Assembly: GCA_023410905.1 (NCBI GenBank)
Contig: JAEYPL010000184.1
Coordinates: 1-21,106 of the forward strand
Origin: Pseudomonadota bacterium
Lineage (GTDB): Bacteria > Pseudomonadota > Alphaproteobacteria > Rhizobiales > Hyphomicrobiaceae
Direction: 5' to 3'
Length of the DNA: 21,106 nucleotides
Every line of letters begins with the position of its first letter. Positions within the stretch are counted from its first letter, which is position 1. This document shows positions 13,664 through 21,106 of this stretch, piece by piece. Under the pieces are notes generated by a model. It ran no database searches and was not told the DNA's origin. It saw nothing but the letters and a program-made list of their open reading frames with translations. Made by a program: the position numbers and the translations under genes.

Positions 13664-14197
13664 TCAGGCCGGAAATCGTTCTTCGTACGCCTTCTTGAGG
13701 CGCTGAAAGCCGGCCCAGAAAGACTTGGGCGTGATGCCGTTCGCGCGGGCGACGAGAATATCGAGATGGCTGTGCCACCCCGGCCCGACCTTGAGGAGCA
13801 CATCCCGGCCGGGGATGCCGCGGTGGATGACGGTGAGCAAGACGCGCTCGCCGCGCTGCGCGAGATCGAAAGTGACCGTGCCGCTGCTGAACCAGGTGAA
13901 CGTGATCCGGTTCGGCGGGTCGATCTCGACAATGCGGCTCTCCATGCTGTGCTCTTCGGAATGACCTGACGGCGCCGCCTCTGGTGGATCGGTCAGCTCG
14001 CTGTTGCGCCACGTGAGCGTGAACGGCGCGCCGACTTCCATCTTCATATCGCCGGACGCCAACCACTGGCGGCGCAGATCGCTTTCGGTGAGGAAGGCCC
14101 ACACCCGCTCGATGGGGCCAGGCAGAAAGCGCTGGATGGTCAGCGTCGTCGGTTCGGTCAGAACGCCGTAGCCGTCATTGGGGGCGAGATCACTCAT
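13664..14197 (-). CDS. SRPBCC/AHSA1 domain protein
   Basis: Protein of 177 aa with the activator-of-Hsp90-like START fold: TLTIQRFLPGPIERVWAFLT opens the domain, LRRQWLASGDM follows, MESRIVEIDPPNRITFTWFS is the central sheet, and GPGWHSHLDILVARANG lies in the C-terminal helix. The fold makes a hydrophobic ligand pocket; the ligand is unknown. Its ATG overlaps the stop of the ArsR gene by four bases (14194-14197), so the two are translationally coupled. ArsR-SRPBCC pairs are widespread in bacteria, and the SRPBCC member is thought to handle a small molecule linked to the regulator's signal, though this has seldom been tested. Confidence 0.9.
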   Translation of the reverse strand: MSDLAPNDGYGVLTEPTTLTIQRFLPGPIERVWAFLTESDLRRQWLASGDMKMEVGAPFTLTWRNSELTDPPEAAPSGHSEEHSMESRIVEIDPPNRITFTWFSSGTVTFDLAQRGERVLLTVIHRGIPGRDVLLKVGPGWHSHLDILVARANGITPKSFWAGFQRLKKAYEERFPA

Positions 14198-14583
14198 GAC
14201 TTATCTCCTCTCTTCGCAACAGTACGCTTCGGGGTTGGAATAGCTTTCTTGCGTGCATCGTCTTCGCGCAGGAGACGTTCGAGAACATCGAGACGCTCTG
14301 TCCAGAAGTGCTCGTAGAAACTCAGCCAGTCGTGCGCTCCCGCGAGCGGCGCCGCCGCCAGACGACACATGTGCGTGCGCCCGCGCACCTCGCGGTGAAT
14401 GAGGCCCGCGTTCTCCAGCGCCTTGATGTGTTTCGAGGCTGCCGCGAGCGACATGTCGAAGGGCTCGGCAAGCTGGCTGACTGTCCGTTCGCCTTGCGTG
14501 AGATCGCGCAGCATTCGCCGGCGCGTGGCATCGCCAAGGGCATGGAAAACAGCATCGAGTTCGGCGGAGCTATGATCAACCAT
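14194..14583 (-). CDS. ArsR-family winged-helix regulator
   Basis: Protein of 129 aa from ATG 14583. The winged helix is typical: AELDAVFHALGDATRRRMLR, DLTQGERTVSQLAEPFDMSL with recognition helix AAASKHIKALENAGLIHREV, and the wing RGRTHMCRL, covering about residues 5-75. There is no CxC metal site, so it belongs to the ArsR group paired with SRPBCC proteins rather than to metal sensors. The tail is basic (KKAIPTPKRTVAKRGDKS). No ribosome-binding site precedes the ATG; a strong promoter ends about 8 bp upstream, which implies a leaderless transcript. It is the first gene of the ArsR-SRPBCC operon and probably represses itself through the dyads at 14576-14644. Confidence 0.9.
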   Translation of the reverse strand: MVDHSSAELDAVFHALGDATRRRMLRDLTQGERTVSQLAEPFDMSLAAASKHIKALENAGLIHREVRGRTHMCRLAAAPLAGAHDWLSFYEHFWTERLDVLERLLREDDARKKAIPTPKRTVAKRGDKS

Positions 14584-14644
14584 ACGGTTGAATATACGGA
14601 CGGCCGGGAAAACAGTCAACTAATTGGTTGAACAATTTTCAACC
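14576..14644. promoter_or_regulatory. ArsR operator cluster (five TCAACC/GGTTGA half-sites)
   Basis: Dyad A at 14576-14591 is TCAACC-ATAC-GGTTGA and covers the start site and start codon. Dyad B at 14616-14631 is TCAACT-AATT-GGTTGA (one arm mismatch) and covers the -35 box. The centres are 40 bp apart. A fifth half-site, TCAACC at 14639-14644, forms an inverted pair with the last GGTTGA. Occupation of A and B would block the promoter; the cluster also lies upstream of the divergent GNAT gene. Confidence 0.65.
14591..14619 (-). promoter_or_regulatory. Sigma-70 type promoter of the arsR-SRPBCC operon
   Basis: On the minus strand, -35 TTGACT (14619-14614), a 17-base spacer, and -10 TATATT (14596-14591). 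Each box differs from consensus by one base. Transcription should start near 14584, practically at the ATG at 14583. Confidence 0.72.
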
Positions 14645-14708
14645 CCTGGCTTCGGCCGTTTGTGGGATATTTTGTGCATCCCACCACGGGCACGACAGCG
14701 AGATCTCC

Positions 14709-15173
14709 TTGTCCCACATCCGCACGTTCAACCTGCAGTCCGGCATGAAAGAAGTCGAAACGTGCGCGCAATGGCGCGTCGATGCCTTTGCCGGCGTGAT
14801 CGGCGCCAGCTTCGACGACGAGCTTGCATCGCTCGAGCGCTTTATCGCCGACCAGCGGGATCAAGCTGCCCTCGTCGCCACGCGCGATGGCAATGCCGCC
14901 GGCACGTGCCTGCTCGTGCCCTCGGAAATTGAACCCTTGCACGATGTCACGCCCTGGCTGGCCGGATTGTACGTCGCGCCGGAACATCGACGTCATGGCA
15001 TCGGACAGTTGCTGGTGCGCGCGATCGAGAGCGAGGCGCGCGATCGCGGACATATAAAGCTGCATCTCTATACGACCAGTGCCGTTCGCTTCTACGAGCG
15101 GCTCGGCTGGACGGTGCAGGATCACGTCCACTGGCTCGGATATCCGACGAGCCTCATGGTGCGAGAACTCTGA
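14709..15173 (+). CDS. GNAT family N-acetyltransferase
   Basis: Acetyl-CoA-dependent acetyltransferase of about 154 aa. Motif A is VAPEHRRHGIGQLLVRAIES with the R-x-x-G-x-G pyrophosphate loop; motif B is HLYTTSAVRFYERLGWTVQD with the tyrosine-containing FYERLGW; and WLAGLYVAP is the splayed strand before motif A. The start is uncertain: TTG 14709 keeps the first GNAT strand (SHIRTFNLQ) and has GAGA upstream, while ATG 14745 would remove that strand. The open frame extends to 14628 without family similarity. The substrate cannot be told (amine, amino acid or protein). Its upstream region contains the ArsR operator cluster, so it may be co-controlled with the divergent ArsR-SRPBCC operon. Confidence 0.82.
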   Translation: MSHIRTFNLQSGMKEVETCAQWRVDAFAGVIGASFDDELASLERFIADQRDQAALVATRDGNAAGTCLLVPSEIEPLHDVTPWLAGLYVAPEHRRHGIGQLLVRAIESEARDRGHIKLHLYTTSAVRFYERLGWTVQDHVHWLGYPTSLMVREL

Positions 15174-15264
15174 CTGAGCTGTGCCTCCGGCGCCATTTGC
15201 AATCACATTCAAATCTGCGAATATCCGTCCCTGCAAGACACACGCGAGCGACGGGGAGCCGCCC

Positions 15265-16554
15265 TTGACCTGCCTGAAGAAAGAGATTGCGCTCCCCTCT
15301 CGCGCCGGCATCGGCGGGCTCGACTTCAATGCTTACGATGTCATGACGCCGAGAAAGCCGGGCGCGACGCCGGCCGCAGCGAAGAATGGCGCCCGCGTGA
15401 AGCACAACAACGTGCCGCCCGAGGGCGTGTACCTGCCGAACAACAACCGGCTGGCGCCGCACATGCGCTCGCCGGAGTACGTGCAGATGTCGACGGCCGC
15501 CGCGATCACGCTCGGCGTCATGCCCGGCAAGATGCATCGCTGCTCATGCACACGCTGTCTCAACCTGCTGCTCTCGTACCCCGAAGGCTGCCGCGCGAAT
15601 TGCGCCTACTGCGGTCTTGCGCGCCATCGCGAAGCGGATCGCGACTATGCCGACCGCAATTTCATCCGCGTGGACTGGCCGGCCGTGCCCATGGATCAGG
15701 TGGTGGATATCGTCGCGCAGCAAGGCGAGGCGACGCCCTTCCACCGCATGTGCATTTCCATGATCACGCACCCGCGCTCCGACGAGGACACAGTGACGGT
15801 GCTCCGCAACTGGACGAGCCGCATCGATCCCGCGACCGTACCCGTGTCCATCCTCTCGAATCCGACGACCATGACGCGCAGTGATGTGCAAACGCTGCGC
15901 GATCTTGGTGCGGACATATTCACAGTCGCACTCGATGCGGCGACACCCGACATTTTCGACCGCACGCGCGGCAAGGGTGTCGCGAGCCCGCATTCATGGG
16001 CGAAGTACTGGGAAATCCTGGAAGACGCGCGCGACATCTTCGGCCGCGAAAAATTCGGCGCGCACATCATCGTCGGCATGGGCGAGACCGAGCACGACAC
16101 GCTGACGCTCGTGCAGCAGCTCGTGGACATGGGCGGACACAGCCACATGTTCTGTTTCTTCCCGGAGAAGGGGTCGCTCATGGACCACCTCCCTGCGACA
16201 CCGCGCGACCAGTGGCGGCGTGTACAGCTCGCGCGTTATCTGATCGACTACCGTGGCGTGCGCGTGGAGCACATGCGCTTCGACGAGCAGGGGCGCGTTG
16301 CGGATTTCGGCATTGCGAAGTCGGAGATGGACAAGATCATTGACGAGGGCGTTGCGTTCCGCACGTCGGGCTGTCCTGGCAAAGTGCGCGAGGACATCTC
16401 GGCGTGCGATCGCCCATACGGCGACAGCCCGCCCTCGAACATCGCGAGCTATCCGTTTCAACCCGTCGCGGTGGACATCCGCAAAATCCGCCACCAGCTC
16501 GGCATGGAGAAGCCTGGCGAGGCTTATGTCGAGGGTGAGGAGTTGGAGGTTTAG
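15265..16554 (+). CDS. Radical SAM enzyme, BioB/LipS-like
   Basis: Protein of about 429 aa from TTG 15265, chosen for GGGGAG six bases upstream and because family-like sequence (GLDFNAYDVMTPRKPG) starts before the first ATG (15343); GTG 15181 is another option. The 4Fe-4S motif is EGCRANCAYCGLAR (CxxxCxxC: Cys109, Cys113, Cys116). The barrel continues with CISMITHPRSDEDT, PVSILSNPTTM, ALDAATPDIFDRTRG, HIIVGMGETEHDT and HMFCFFPEKGS, in the manner of biotin synthase-like enzymes. Other cysteines, HRCSCTRC just before the motif and SGCPGK...SACDRP near the C-terminus, could bind an auxiliary cluster. Relatives include BioB and the two-part lipoyl synthases LipS1/LipS2, but no biotin, lipoate or lipoate-binding protein gene is adjacent. 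The reaction is unknown; sulfur insertion is a guess from the family. Confidence 0.85.
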   Translation: MTCLKKEIALPSRAGIGGLDFNAYDVMTPRKPGATPAAAKNGARVKHNNVPPEGVYLPNNNRLAPHMRSPEYVQMSTAAAITLGVMPGKMHRCSCTRCLNLLLSYPEGCRANCAYCGLARHREADRDYADRNFIRVDWPAVPMDQVVDIVAQQGEATPFHRMCISMITHPRSDEDTVTVLRNWTSRIDPATVPVSILSNPTTMTRSDVQTLRDLGADIFTVALDAATPDIFDRTRGKGVASPHSWAKYWEILEDARDIFGREKFGAHIIVGMGETEHDTLTLVQQLVDMGGHSHMFCFFPEKGSLMDHLPATPRDQWRRVQLARYLIDYRGVRVEHMRFDEQGRVADFGIAKSEMDKIIDEGVAFRTSGCPGKVREDISACDRPYGDSPPSNIASYPFQPVAVDIRKIRHQLGMEKPGEAYVEGEELEV

Positions 16555-16577
16555 CAGCGGGCGCGCCACCCACTTCC

Positions 16578-16694
16578 CCTTCTCCCCGTGCTTACGGGGA
16601 GAAGGTCGGGATGAGGGGCGGCGGCAAACTCGAGCGTTGGAATAAGCGGCCGCCCCTCACCCTAACCCTCTCCCCGTGAAGGACGGGGAGAGGG
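16578..16694. repeat. Double palindromic intergenic repeat (REP-like), head to head
   Basis: Two near-identical hairpins stand in opposite orientation. Hairpin 1: arms CCTTCTCCCCGT (16578-16589) and ACGGGGAGAAGG (16594-16605). Hairpin 2: arms CCCTCTCCCCGT (16666-16677) and ACGGGGAGAGGG (16683-16694). Between them, TGAGGGGCGGC (16612-16622) pairs with GCCGCCCCTCA (16649-16659), so the whole element can fold as one large cruciform. This is a repeat type widespread in proteobacterial intergenic regions. It lies between the convergent radical SAM and creatininase genes, where it may also stop transcription from both sides. Confidence 0.85.
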
Positions 16695-16733
16695 AATTCT
16701 GCCGGCACTCGCCGCTCCGCCCCCAATCGCCCC

Positions 16734-17507
16734 TCACCCCTTCCACGTCTCCGGATCGCGGATCGCGCTAACGAGCGTGTCGCGGCAGACGTCCATCAGG
16801 CGCTTGCCCTTGTCCGCCGTCGAGCGGCGCGCGTCACCGACGACGCCCGTCGGCGTGAACTCGCCGTAGGAGCGATGGCGCAGCACCTGCAGCGGCAGCG
16901 GCGTCTGGCGCGCGGGACCGACGGCCTCGGGCAGCTTGTCGGCACGCACGAGATCAGGCGCAACCGCCATCATCATGGACGTCTCGCCCTCGCAGGCATG
17001 ACGCACGCGGTCCTGATCCTCGAGAATGGCCGGCATACCCGGCTGCGCCAGCTCGAAGTACGTCGTCACGCGGATCGTGAGGCCGGTCTCACGCACGAAG
17101 TCCGGCAAGAAGGCCGACAGCGCGCTGATGTTGCCGCCATGACCATTGACGATGAACACGCGCTTGAATCCGTGCCGCTCGATGCTCTTGAGAAACGACA
17201 ACAACACCGCGCGATAGGTCGGAATATCGAAGGTGAATGTGCCGCCGCGTGGCATGTGATGCTCGGCCATGCCGCACCAGAGCGTCGGCGCGACAACGAT
17301 CGGCATTTCGCCAGCGAGCACTTCCGCCGCGCGCTGGCACACAGCCTCGCACAGCACCGTATCGACGCCGACCGCCATGTGCGGCCCATGCTGCTCCATC
17401 GAAGCGACGGGCATGATCACCAGTGCACCGGCTTTGGATTTCTCCACGAGTTCCGGCGCCGTCAGCTCTTTCAACATGACAGAGGGCCACATCACCGACT
17501 TGGCCAT
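16734..17507 (-). CDS. Creatininase-family amidohydrolase
   Basis: Metal-dependent hydrolase of 257 aa. The metal and active-site motifs are present: PVASMEQHGPHMAVGVDT (residues 33-50, with Glu38, His40 and Asp49), HHMPRGGTFTF, VNGHGGN (120-126), and CEGETSMM (172-179, Glu173/Glu175). The family covers creatinine amidohydrolase, the ArfB formamide hydrolase and the mycofactocin peptidase MftE; which of these reactions applies cannot be decided. It follows the transaldolase gene by 7 bp, and its ribosome-binding site AAGGAG is formed by the last sense codons of that gene (AAG GAG TAG), so the two are cotranscribed and possibly translationally linked. The repeat downstream may end the transcript. 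Confidence 0.9.
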   Translation of the reverse strand: MAKSVMWPSVMLKELTAPELVEKSKAGALVIMPVASMEQHGPHMAVGVDTVLCEAVCQRAAEVLAGEMPIVVAPTLWCGMAEHHMPRGGTFTFDIPTYRAVLLSFLKSIERHGFKRVFIVNGHGGNISALSAFLPDFVRETGLTIRVTTYFELAQPGMPAILEDQDRVRHACEGETSMMMAVAPDLVRADKLPEAVGPARQTPLPLQVLRHRSYGEFTPTGVVGDARRSTADKGKRLMDVCRDTLVSAIRDPETWKG

Positions 17508-17514
17508 CGCGACG

Positions 17515-18174
17515 CTACTCCTTGATGGTCTGGCCGGTCTTCTGCCAGTCGGCCATGAAGGCTTCCAGGCCCTTGTCGGTCAGCGGATGCTTGATCAGCG
17601 CCTGCAGGATCTTCGGCGGGATGGTCGCGACGTCGGCGCCCGCGAGCGCGACCTGCTTTACATGCTCCTCCGTCCGGATAGATGCCGCGAGAATTTCCGT
17701 GCTGAGGTCCGGATAGTTGTCATAGATCGTGCGGATATCCTGAATCAGCTCGACGCCGCTCTGGCCGATGTCATCGAGGCGGCCGATGAACGGCGAGATG
17801 AACGTCGCACCCGCCTTCGCCGCCAGCAACGCTTGGTTCGCCGAGAAGCACAGCGTCACATTGACCATGATATCATCGTCGGTCAGTGCGCGGCAGGCCT
17901 TGAGGCCGTCCCACGTCAGCGGCACTTTCACCGCGACGTTGTCGGCGATGTCGGCGAGGATCTCGCCCTCGCGGATCATGCCTTCGAAATCGAGCGCCGT
18001 GACCTCGGCCGAGACTGGCCCCTCCACGATGTCGCAGATCTCCTCGATGATGGTCTTGAAATCCCGCCCAGTTTTCGCCACCAGGGAGGGGTTCGTGGTC
18101 ACGCCGTCGAGGAGGCCCAGCGCGGCCAGCTCACGGATCTCGGCGACATCGGCTGTATCGACGAAGAATTTCAT
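17515..18174 (-). CDS. fsa: Transaldolase / fructose-6-phosphate aldolase (small, FSA/TalC type)
   Basis: Protein of 219 aa, the short type rather than the roughly 320-aa TalB type. It begins MKFFVDTADVAEIRELAALG, then LLDGVTTNPSLVAKTGRDF. The Schiff-base lysine is Lys83 in NVAVKVPLTWDGLKA; the barrel continues with NVTLCFSANQALLAAKAGAT, FISPFIGRLDDIG, EILAASIRTEEHV and GADVATIPPKIL. It moves dihydroxyacetone units between sugar phosphates in the non-oxidative pentose phosphate pathway, or cleaves fructose 6-phosphate; sequence alone does not separate the two. In many alphaproteobacteria this gene lies beside priA, as here (divergent, 100-bp gap), which supports orthology. A creatininase gene follows in the same operon. 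Confidence 0.94.
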   Translation of the reverse strand: MKFFVDTADVAEIRELAALGLLDGVTTNPSLVAKTGRDFKTIIEEICDIVEGPVSAEVTALDFEGMIREGEILADIADNVAVKVPLTWDGLKACRALTDDDIMVNVTLCFSANQALLAAKAGATFISPFIGRLDDIGQSGVELIQDIRTIYDNYPDLSTEILAASIRTEEHVKQVALAGADVATIPPKILQALIKHPLTDKGLEAFMADWQKTGQTIKE

Positions 18175-18274
18175 GGGTACTCCTCTCGGGGCCCCGCCGC
18201 GACTGCCCTCGGATCGCCGCCGGATGGCGGATAAGGTGGCGGGCTGATTCGATTGTAGTCCTAGTCCGAGTAGG

Positions 18275-20506
18275 GTGACTTTGGAAGACTTGCTGGCAAC
18301 GATGCTTGGACCGCCCGCCGTCGCGCGCCCGCGCGTGCCGGTGCTGCTGCCTGTTGCCCTCGACCAGACCTACGATTACGCCCTTCCGGCAGGGCTCGAA
18401 GTCGAACCCGGCGATTTCGTGATCGTCCCCTTCGGTCCCCAGACGCGCATCGGCCTCGTGTGGGATCAGCCGGTCGGCGATCAGGGCAAGCCCGTCGACG
18501 AGAAGAAGCTCAAAGCCATCATCGAGCGCATGGACGCGCCGGCGCTGCCCCCGACGTCGCTAAGGTTCGCGGAATGGGTCGCCCGTTACACGCTGGCGCC
18601 GCTCGGCATGGTCGTGCGCATGATGATGAGCGCGCAGGCCGCCTTCGAGCCGGCGAAGCCGCGCCTCGGCGTCGCACGTGTCGAAGGGGCTGCTGAGCCG
18701 CCGCGCATGACGCCGGCGCGCAAGCGGGCCCTCGATATCGCCGCCGATGGCTTGATCCGCGCGAAGAGTGCGCTCGCGTCCGAGGCGGCGTGCAGCACGG
18801 GCGTCATCGATGGCCTGATCGAGGCGGGCTGTCTGGTCGAGGTCGTGATCCCAGAGCGGCGCTTTCCACGCCCCGATCCGGCGCACGCGACGGTCACATT
18901 CACGGACGCACAGCAGGAGGCGGTCGAGACGCTCGCTGCAGCCGTCGGGGCCGGTACGTTCTCCGTTTCACTGCTCGATGGCGTGACCGGCTCGGGCAAG
19001 ACGGAAGTCTATTTCGAGGCCGTCGCGTGCACGCTCGAGCAGGGGCGGCAGGCGCTGATCATGCTGCCGGAGATCGCGCTGACGAGCCAGTTCATGGACC
19101 GCTTCAAGGCGCGCTTCGGCTGTGCGCCGGCGGAATGGCATTCGGCGCTGTCGGGACCGGAGCGCGGGCGCGTCTGGCGTGCTGCAGCGACGGGCGAAGC
19201 GCGTGTGATTGTCGGTGCACGATCGGCGCTGTTCCTGCCCTATGCCGATCTCGGCCTGATCGTCGTCGACGAAGAGCATGATCCGGGCTTCAAGCAGGAG
19301 GATCGCGTCCACTACCAGGGCCGCGACATGAGCGTCGTGCGCGCGCACCTGGGCGGCGCGGCGGTCGTACTCGCATCCGCGACGCCATCGATAGAAAGCC
19401 ACGTGAATGCGCGGTCCGGGCGCTATCGGCACCTCATTCTGCCGGGGCGCTACACGGGCGTGGACCTCCCCGAGATCACGCCGATCGATCTGCGCATTTC
19501 ACCGCCGGAAAAAGGCCGCTGGCTCTCGCCCGTGCTCGTCAATGCCATGGCCGAGACCATGGCCAAGCGTCAGCAGACCCTGCTGTTCCTCAATCGGCGC
19601 GGTTATGCCCCGCTCACGCTCTGCCGCACCTGCGGCCACCGCATCGAATGCCCGCAATGCACAGCATGGCTCGTCGAGCACCGCTTCCGCCATCGTCTGA
19701 ACTGCCACCACTGCGGCTTCTCCATGCCGCTGCCCTCGAAGTGCCCGAAGTGCGGAGAAGCCGACAGCCTCGTCGCCTGCGGCCCCGGCGTGGAGCGCAT
19801 CGACGAGGAAGTGCGCGAGCGCTTTCCGGAGGCGCGCATTGCGCTGCTCTCGTCGGATCTCATTCCCTCGCTGACCGAGATGCGTGACGTCATCAAGCGC
19901 ATCGAGACGGGCGAGATCGACATCATCATCGGGACGCAGATCGTGGCCAAGGGCCATCACTTCCCGGATCTCTCGATCGTCGGCGTGATCGACGGCGATC
20001 TCGGCCTCGCCCAGGGCGCCGATCCGCGCGCGGCCGAACGCACATTCCAGCTCCTGCATCAGGTGACGGGCCGCGCGGGTCGCGCGCTCGCCAAAGGCGC
20101 CGGCTTTATCCAGACGCACATGCCGGAGCATCCGGTCATGGACGCCATCGTGCGGGGCGACCGCGAGGCCTTCATCGAGCGGGAAATCCGCACGCGTCAG
20201 CTTGCAATGCTGCCCCCCTACGGCCGGCTCGCATCGCTCATCGTGTCGGCGCGCCACAAGGAGACGGCCGAGAAGGTCGCCCGCGACATTGCGCGGCGCG
20301 CGCCCGCCGCTCCCCGCATCGAGGTGCTGGGTCCGGCCGAGGCGCCGATCTCGATCATTCGCGGCCGCTACCGCTGGCGCCTGCTGCTCAAGGCCCCCCG
20401 CGAGTTGGACATCCAGGCCTATCTCAGGGCCTGGCTCGCCGAGATCCCCGAGATCAAGGGCGACCTCCGCCTGACGGTCGACATCGACCCCTACAGCTTC
20501 CTGTAG
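18275..20506 (+). CDS. priA: Primosomal protein N', replication restart helicase PriA
   Basis: Protein of 743 aa, the normal PriA length. An N-terminal DNA 3'-end-binding domain comes first (VPVLLPVALDQTYDYALPAG, residues 21-40). Helicase motifs follow: Walker A GVTGSGKT at 236-243, DEEH at 332-335, VLASATPSIESH, and the C-terminal lobe with IIIGTQIVAKGHHFPDLSIV and QVTGRAGRA. Between the lobes is the zinc region with eight cysteines starting CRTCGH at 450 and ending CPKCGE near 495. It reloads the DnaB helicase at stalled forks. The start is GTG 18275; ATG 18302 is an alternative that removes nine residues. It is divergent from the transaldolase gene. No clear terminator follows. Confidence 0.97.
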   Translation: MTLEDLLATMLGPPAVARPRVPVLLPVALDQTYDYALPAGLEVEPGDFVIVPFGPQTRIGLVWDQPVGDQGKPVDEKKLKAIIERMDAPALPPTSLRFAEWVARYTLAPLGMVVRMMMSAQAAFEPAKPRLGVARVEGAAEPPRMTPARKRALDIAADGLIRAKSALASEAACSTGVIDGLIEAGCLVEVVIPERRFPRPDPAHATVTFTDAQQEAVETLAAAVGAGTFSVSLLDGVTGSGKTEVYFEAVACTLEQGRQALIMLPEIALTSQFMDRFKARFGCAPAEWHSALSGPERGRVWRAAATGEARVIVGARSALFLPYADLGLIVVDEEHDPGFKQEDRVHYQGRDMSVVRAHLGGAAVVLASATPSIESHVNARSGRYRHLILPGRYTGVDLPEITPIDLRISPPEKGRWLSPVLVNAMAETMAKRQQTLLFLNRRGYAPLTLCRTCGHRIECPQCTAWLVEHRFRHRLNCHHCGFSMPLPSKCPKCGEADSLVACGPGVERIDEEVRERFPEARIALLSSDLIPSLTEMRDVIKRIETGEIDIIIGTQIVAKGHHFPDLSIVGVIDGDLGLAQGADPRAAERTFQLLHQVTGRAGRALAKGAGFIQTHMPEHPVMDAIVRGDREAFIEREIRTRQLAMLPPYGRLASLIVSARHKETAEKVARDIARRAPAAPRIEVLGPAEAPISIIRGRYRWRLLLKAPRELDIQAYLRAWLAEIPEIKGDLRLTVDIDPYSFL

Positions 20507-20752
20507 CCCGCGTCGTGGCCTCCAGGTCACTGCGGCGAACCGCCCAAAGCGGCGGCCCATTGCTGCCCAATTGTCCATGAACATGGCACTGCAACAACGA
20601 GCTAAGATATCAGAATTGCTCGGAAATCGTGCTTAACATAGGTGTCATTCGGGAGCAGTATTGTGCAACGCAATAGAAGTCCCATATGACCTAGTGTGAG
20701 ACCGGTGCCGCAAAGAGCGCCGGCTCGCGTGTGCCAACTCAAGAGGTACATC

Positions 20753-21106
20753 ATGAGCAACACTACAGCTCGCGCGCTCTTCGATCCCGACGACGCGCCA
20801 GAGGCTCACCAGCACGCCCTTCAGTCGGGCGTGCATCCGATCACGGCTGCGACAGTGCGCAAACTATGGCCGACCGAAGGCCATCTCTTTCGAGACCACC
20901 TCCTGCGCCTCGACAAGGACAGCCGGCGCCTGCGGTTCGCCCACGGCGTGTCCGACAGCTTCATCGAGGACTATGCCGGCCGCATGAACGACATGGGCTC
21001 GATCGTCTTCGGCTATTTCGTCGATGGCGAAGTGCGCGCCACCGCCGAGTTGCGCAAGCTCTCGGACGACTGGGGCGTGGAAGCCGAGGCAGCCTTCTCG
21101 GTCGAG
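20753..21106 (+). CDS. GNAT family N-acetyltransferase (5' part, runs off the window)
   Basis: From ATG 20753 (AGAGG at 20742-20746) there are 118 codons without a stop up to the window edge. The peptide MSNTTARALFDPDDAPEAHQ is followed by a GNAT beginning: GHLFRDHLLRLDKDSRRLRF, DSFIEDYAGRM, IVFGYFVDGEVRATAELRKL, and AEAAFSVE, which leads into the strand before motif A. The acetyl-CoA loop itself lies outside, so the family is called from the N-terminal pattern alone. The LRLDKDSRRLRFAHGVSD pattern is common in an alphaproteobacterial GNAT group of unknown substrate. The 246 bp before it (20507-20752) are relatively AT-rich around 20600-20700 and probably hold its promoter, but I found no clear boxes. 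Confidence 0.75.
   Translation, partial: MSNTTARALFDPDDAPEAHQHALQSGVHPITAATVRKLWPTEGHLFRDHLLRLDKDSRRLRFAHGVSDSFIEDYAGRMNDMGSIVFGYFVDGEVRATAELRKLSDDWGVEAEAAFSVE

Noticed and set aside
14628..14708. Longer GNAT N-terminus beginning in the ArsR operator region
   Set aside because: The residues do not resemble the family and the segment is occupied by operator half-sites.
15265..17507. Radical SAM enzyme next to a creatininase-family gene, as in mycofactocin clusters (MftC and MftE)
   Set aside because: The genes are convergent and separated by a repeat, the radical SAM protein is BioB-like without a SPASM domain, and no MftA, MftB or MftD gene is present.
20575..20586. Small palindrome CCATG-AA-CATGG downstream of priA
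   Set aside because: Five-base arms are expected by chance; there is no T-tract and no second copy.

Overview
The window is GC-rich chromosomal DNA that looks like an alphaproteobacterium, most likely of the order Hyphomicrobiales (Rhizobiales). The grounds are the DUF1127 protein, the Omp25/RopB-like beta-barrel, the divergent acdS/Lrp pair, the head-to-head fsa-type transaldolase and priA, and a CCCTCTCCCCGT-type palindromic intergenic repeat. I see no rRNA, tRNA, CRISPR array, prophage or transposase. Placement is by family resemblance only; no search was possible.

Layout. (1) 1-1773: the start of a WYL/YafY-type regulator faces a DUF1127 - VOC - Ogt gene run; two matching 18-bp dyads lie between them. 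(2) 1822-3926: a soluble cytochrome P450 on the minus strand and a divergent outer-membrane beta-barrel protein. (3) 4013-5459: a decayed region with a C-terminal remnant of an E1-beta dehydrogenase gene, an intact cis-CaaD-like tautomerase, a small membrane-anchored protein, and a dodecin gene carrying a one-base frameshift. (4) 5695-8700: a large Cys-type sulfatase and an exported peroxiredoxin. (5) 8705-11209: an AraC-type regulator divergent from a methyltransferase - OsmC gene pair. (6) 11235-12882: ACC deaminase (acdS) and its divergent Lrp-type regulator. (7) 12894-15173: a frameshifted MAPEG gene, a small unknown gene, an SRPBCC/ArsR operon with a readable promoter and operator cluster, and a GNAT acetyltransferase. 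(8) 15265-16554: a BioB/LipS-like radical SAM enzyme, followed by a double-hairpin repeat. (9) 16734-21106: creatininase-family hydrolase and transaldolase in one minus-strand operon, priA divergent from it, and the beginning of another GNAT gene.

Several genes fit a stress or detoxification theme (Ogt, VOC, peroxiredoxin, OsmC, dodecin, MAPEG), each with its own local regulator. I see no single multi-gene system that is clearly new. The points most worth following are the cis-CaaD-like enzyme with a complete catalytic set beside a broken dehydrogenase gene, the apparently leaderless ArsR promoter with five half-sites, the paired dyads of the WYL regulator, the stand-alone radical SAM enzyme, and two one-base deletions that could be real decay or sequencing error.
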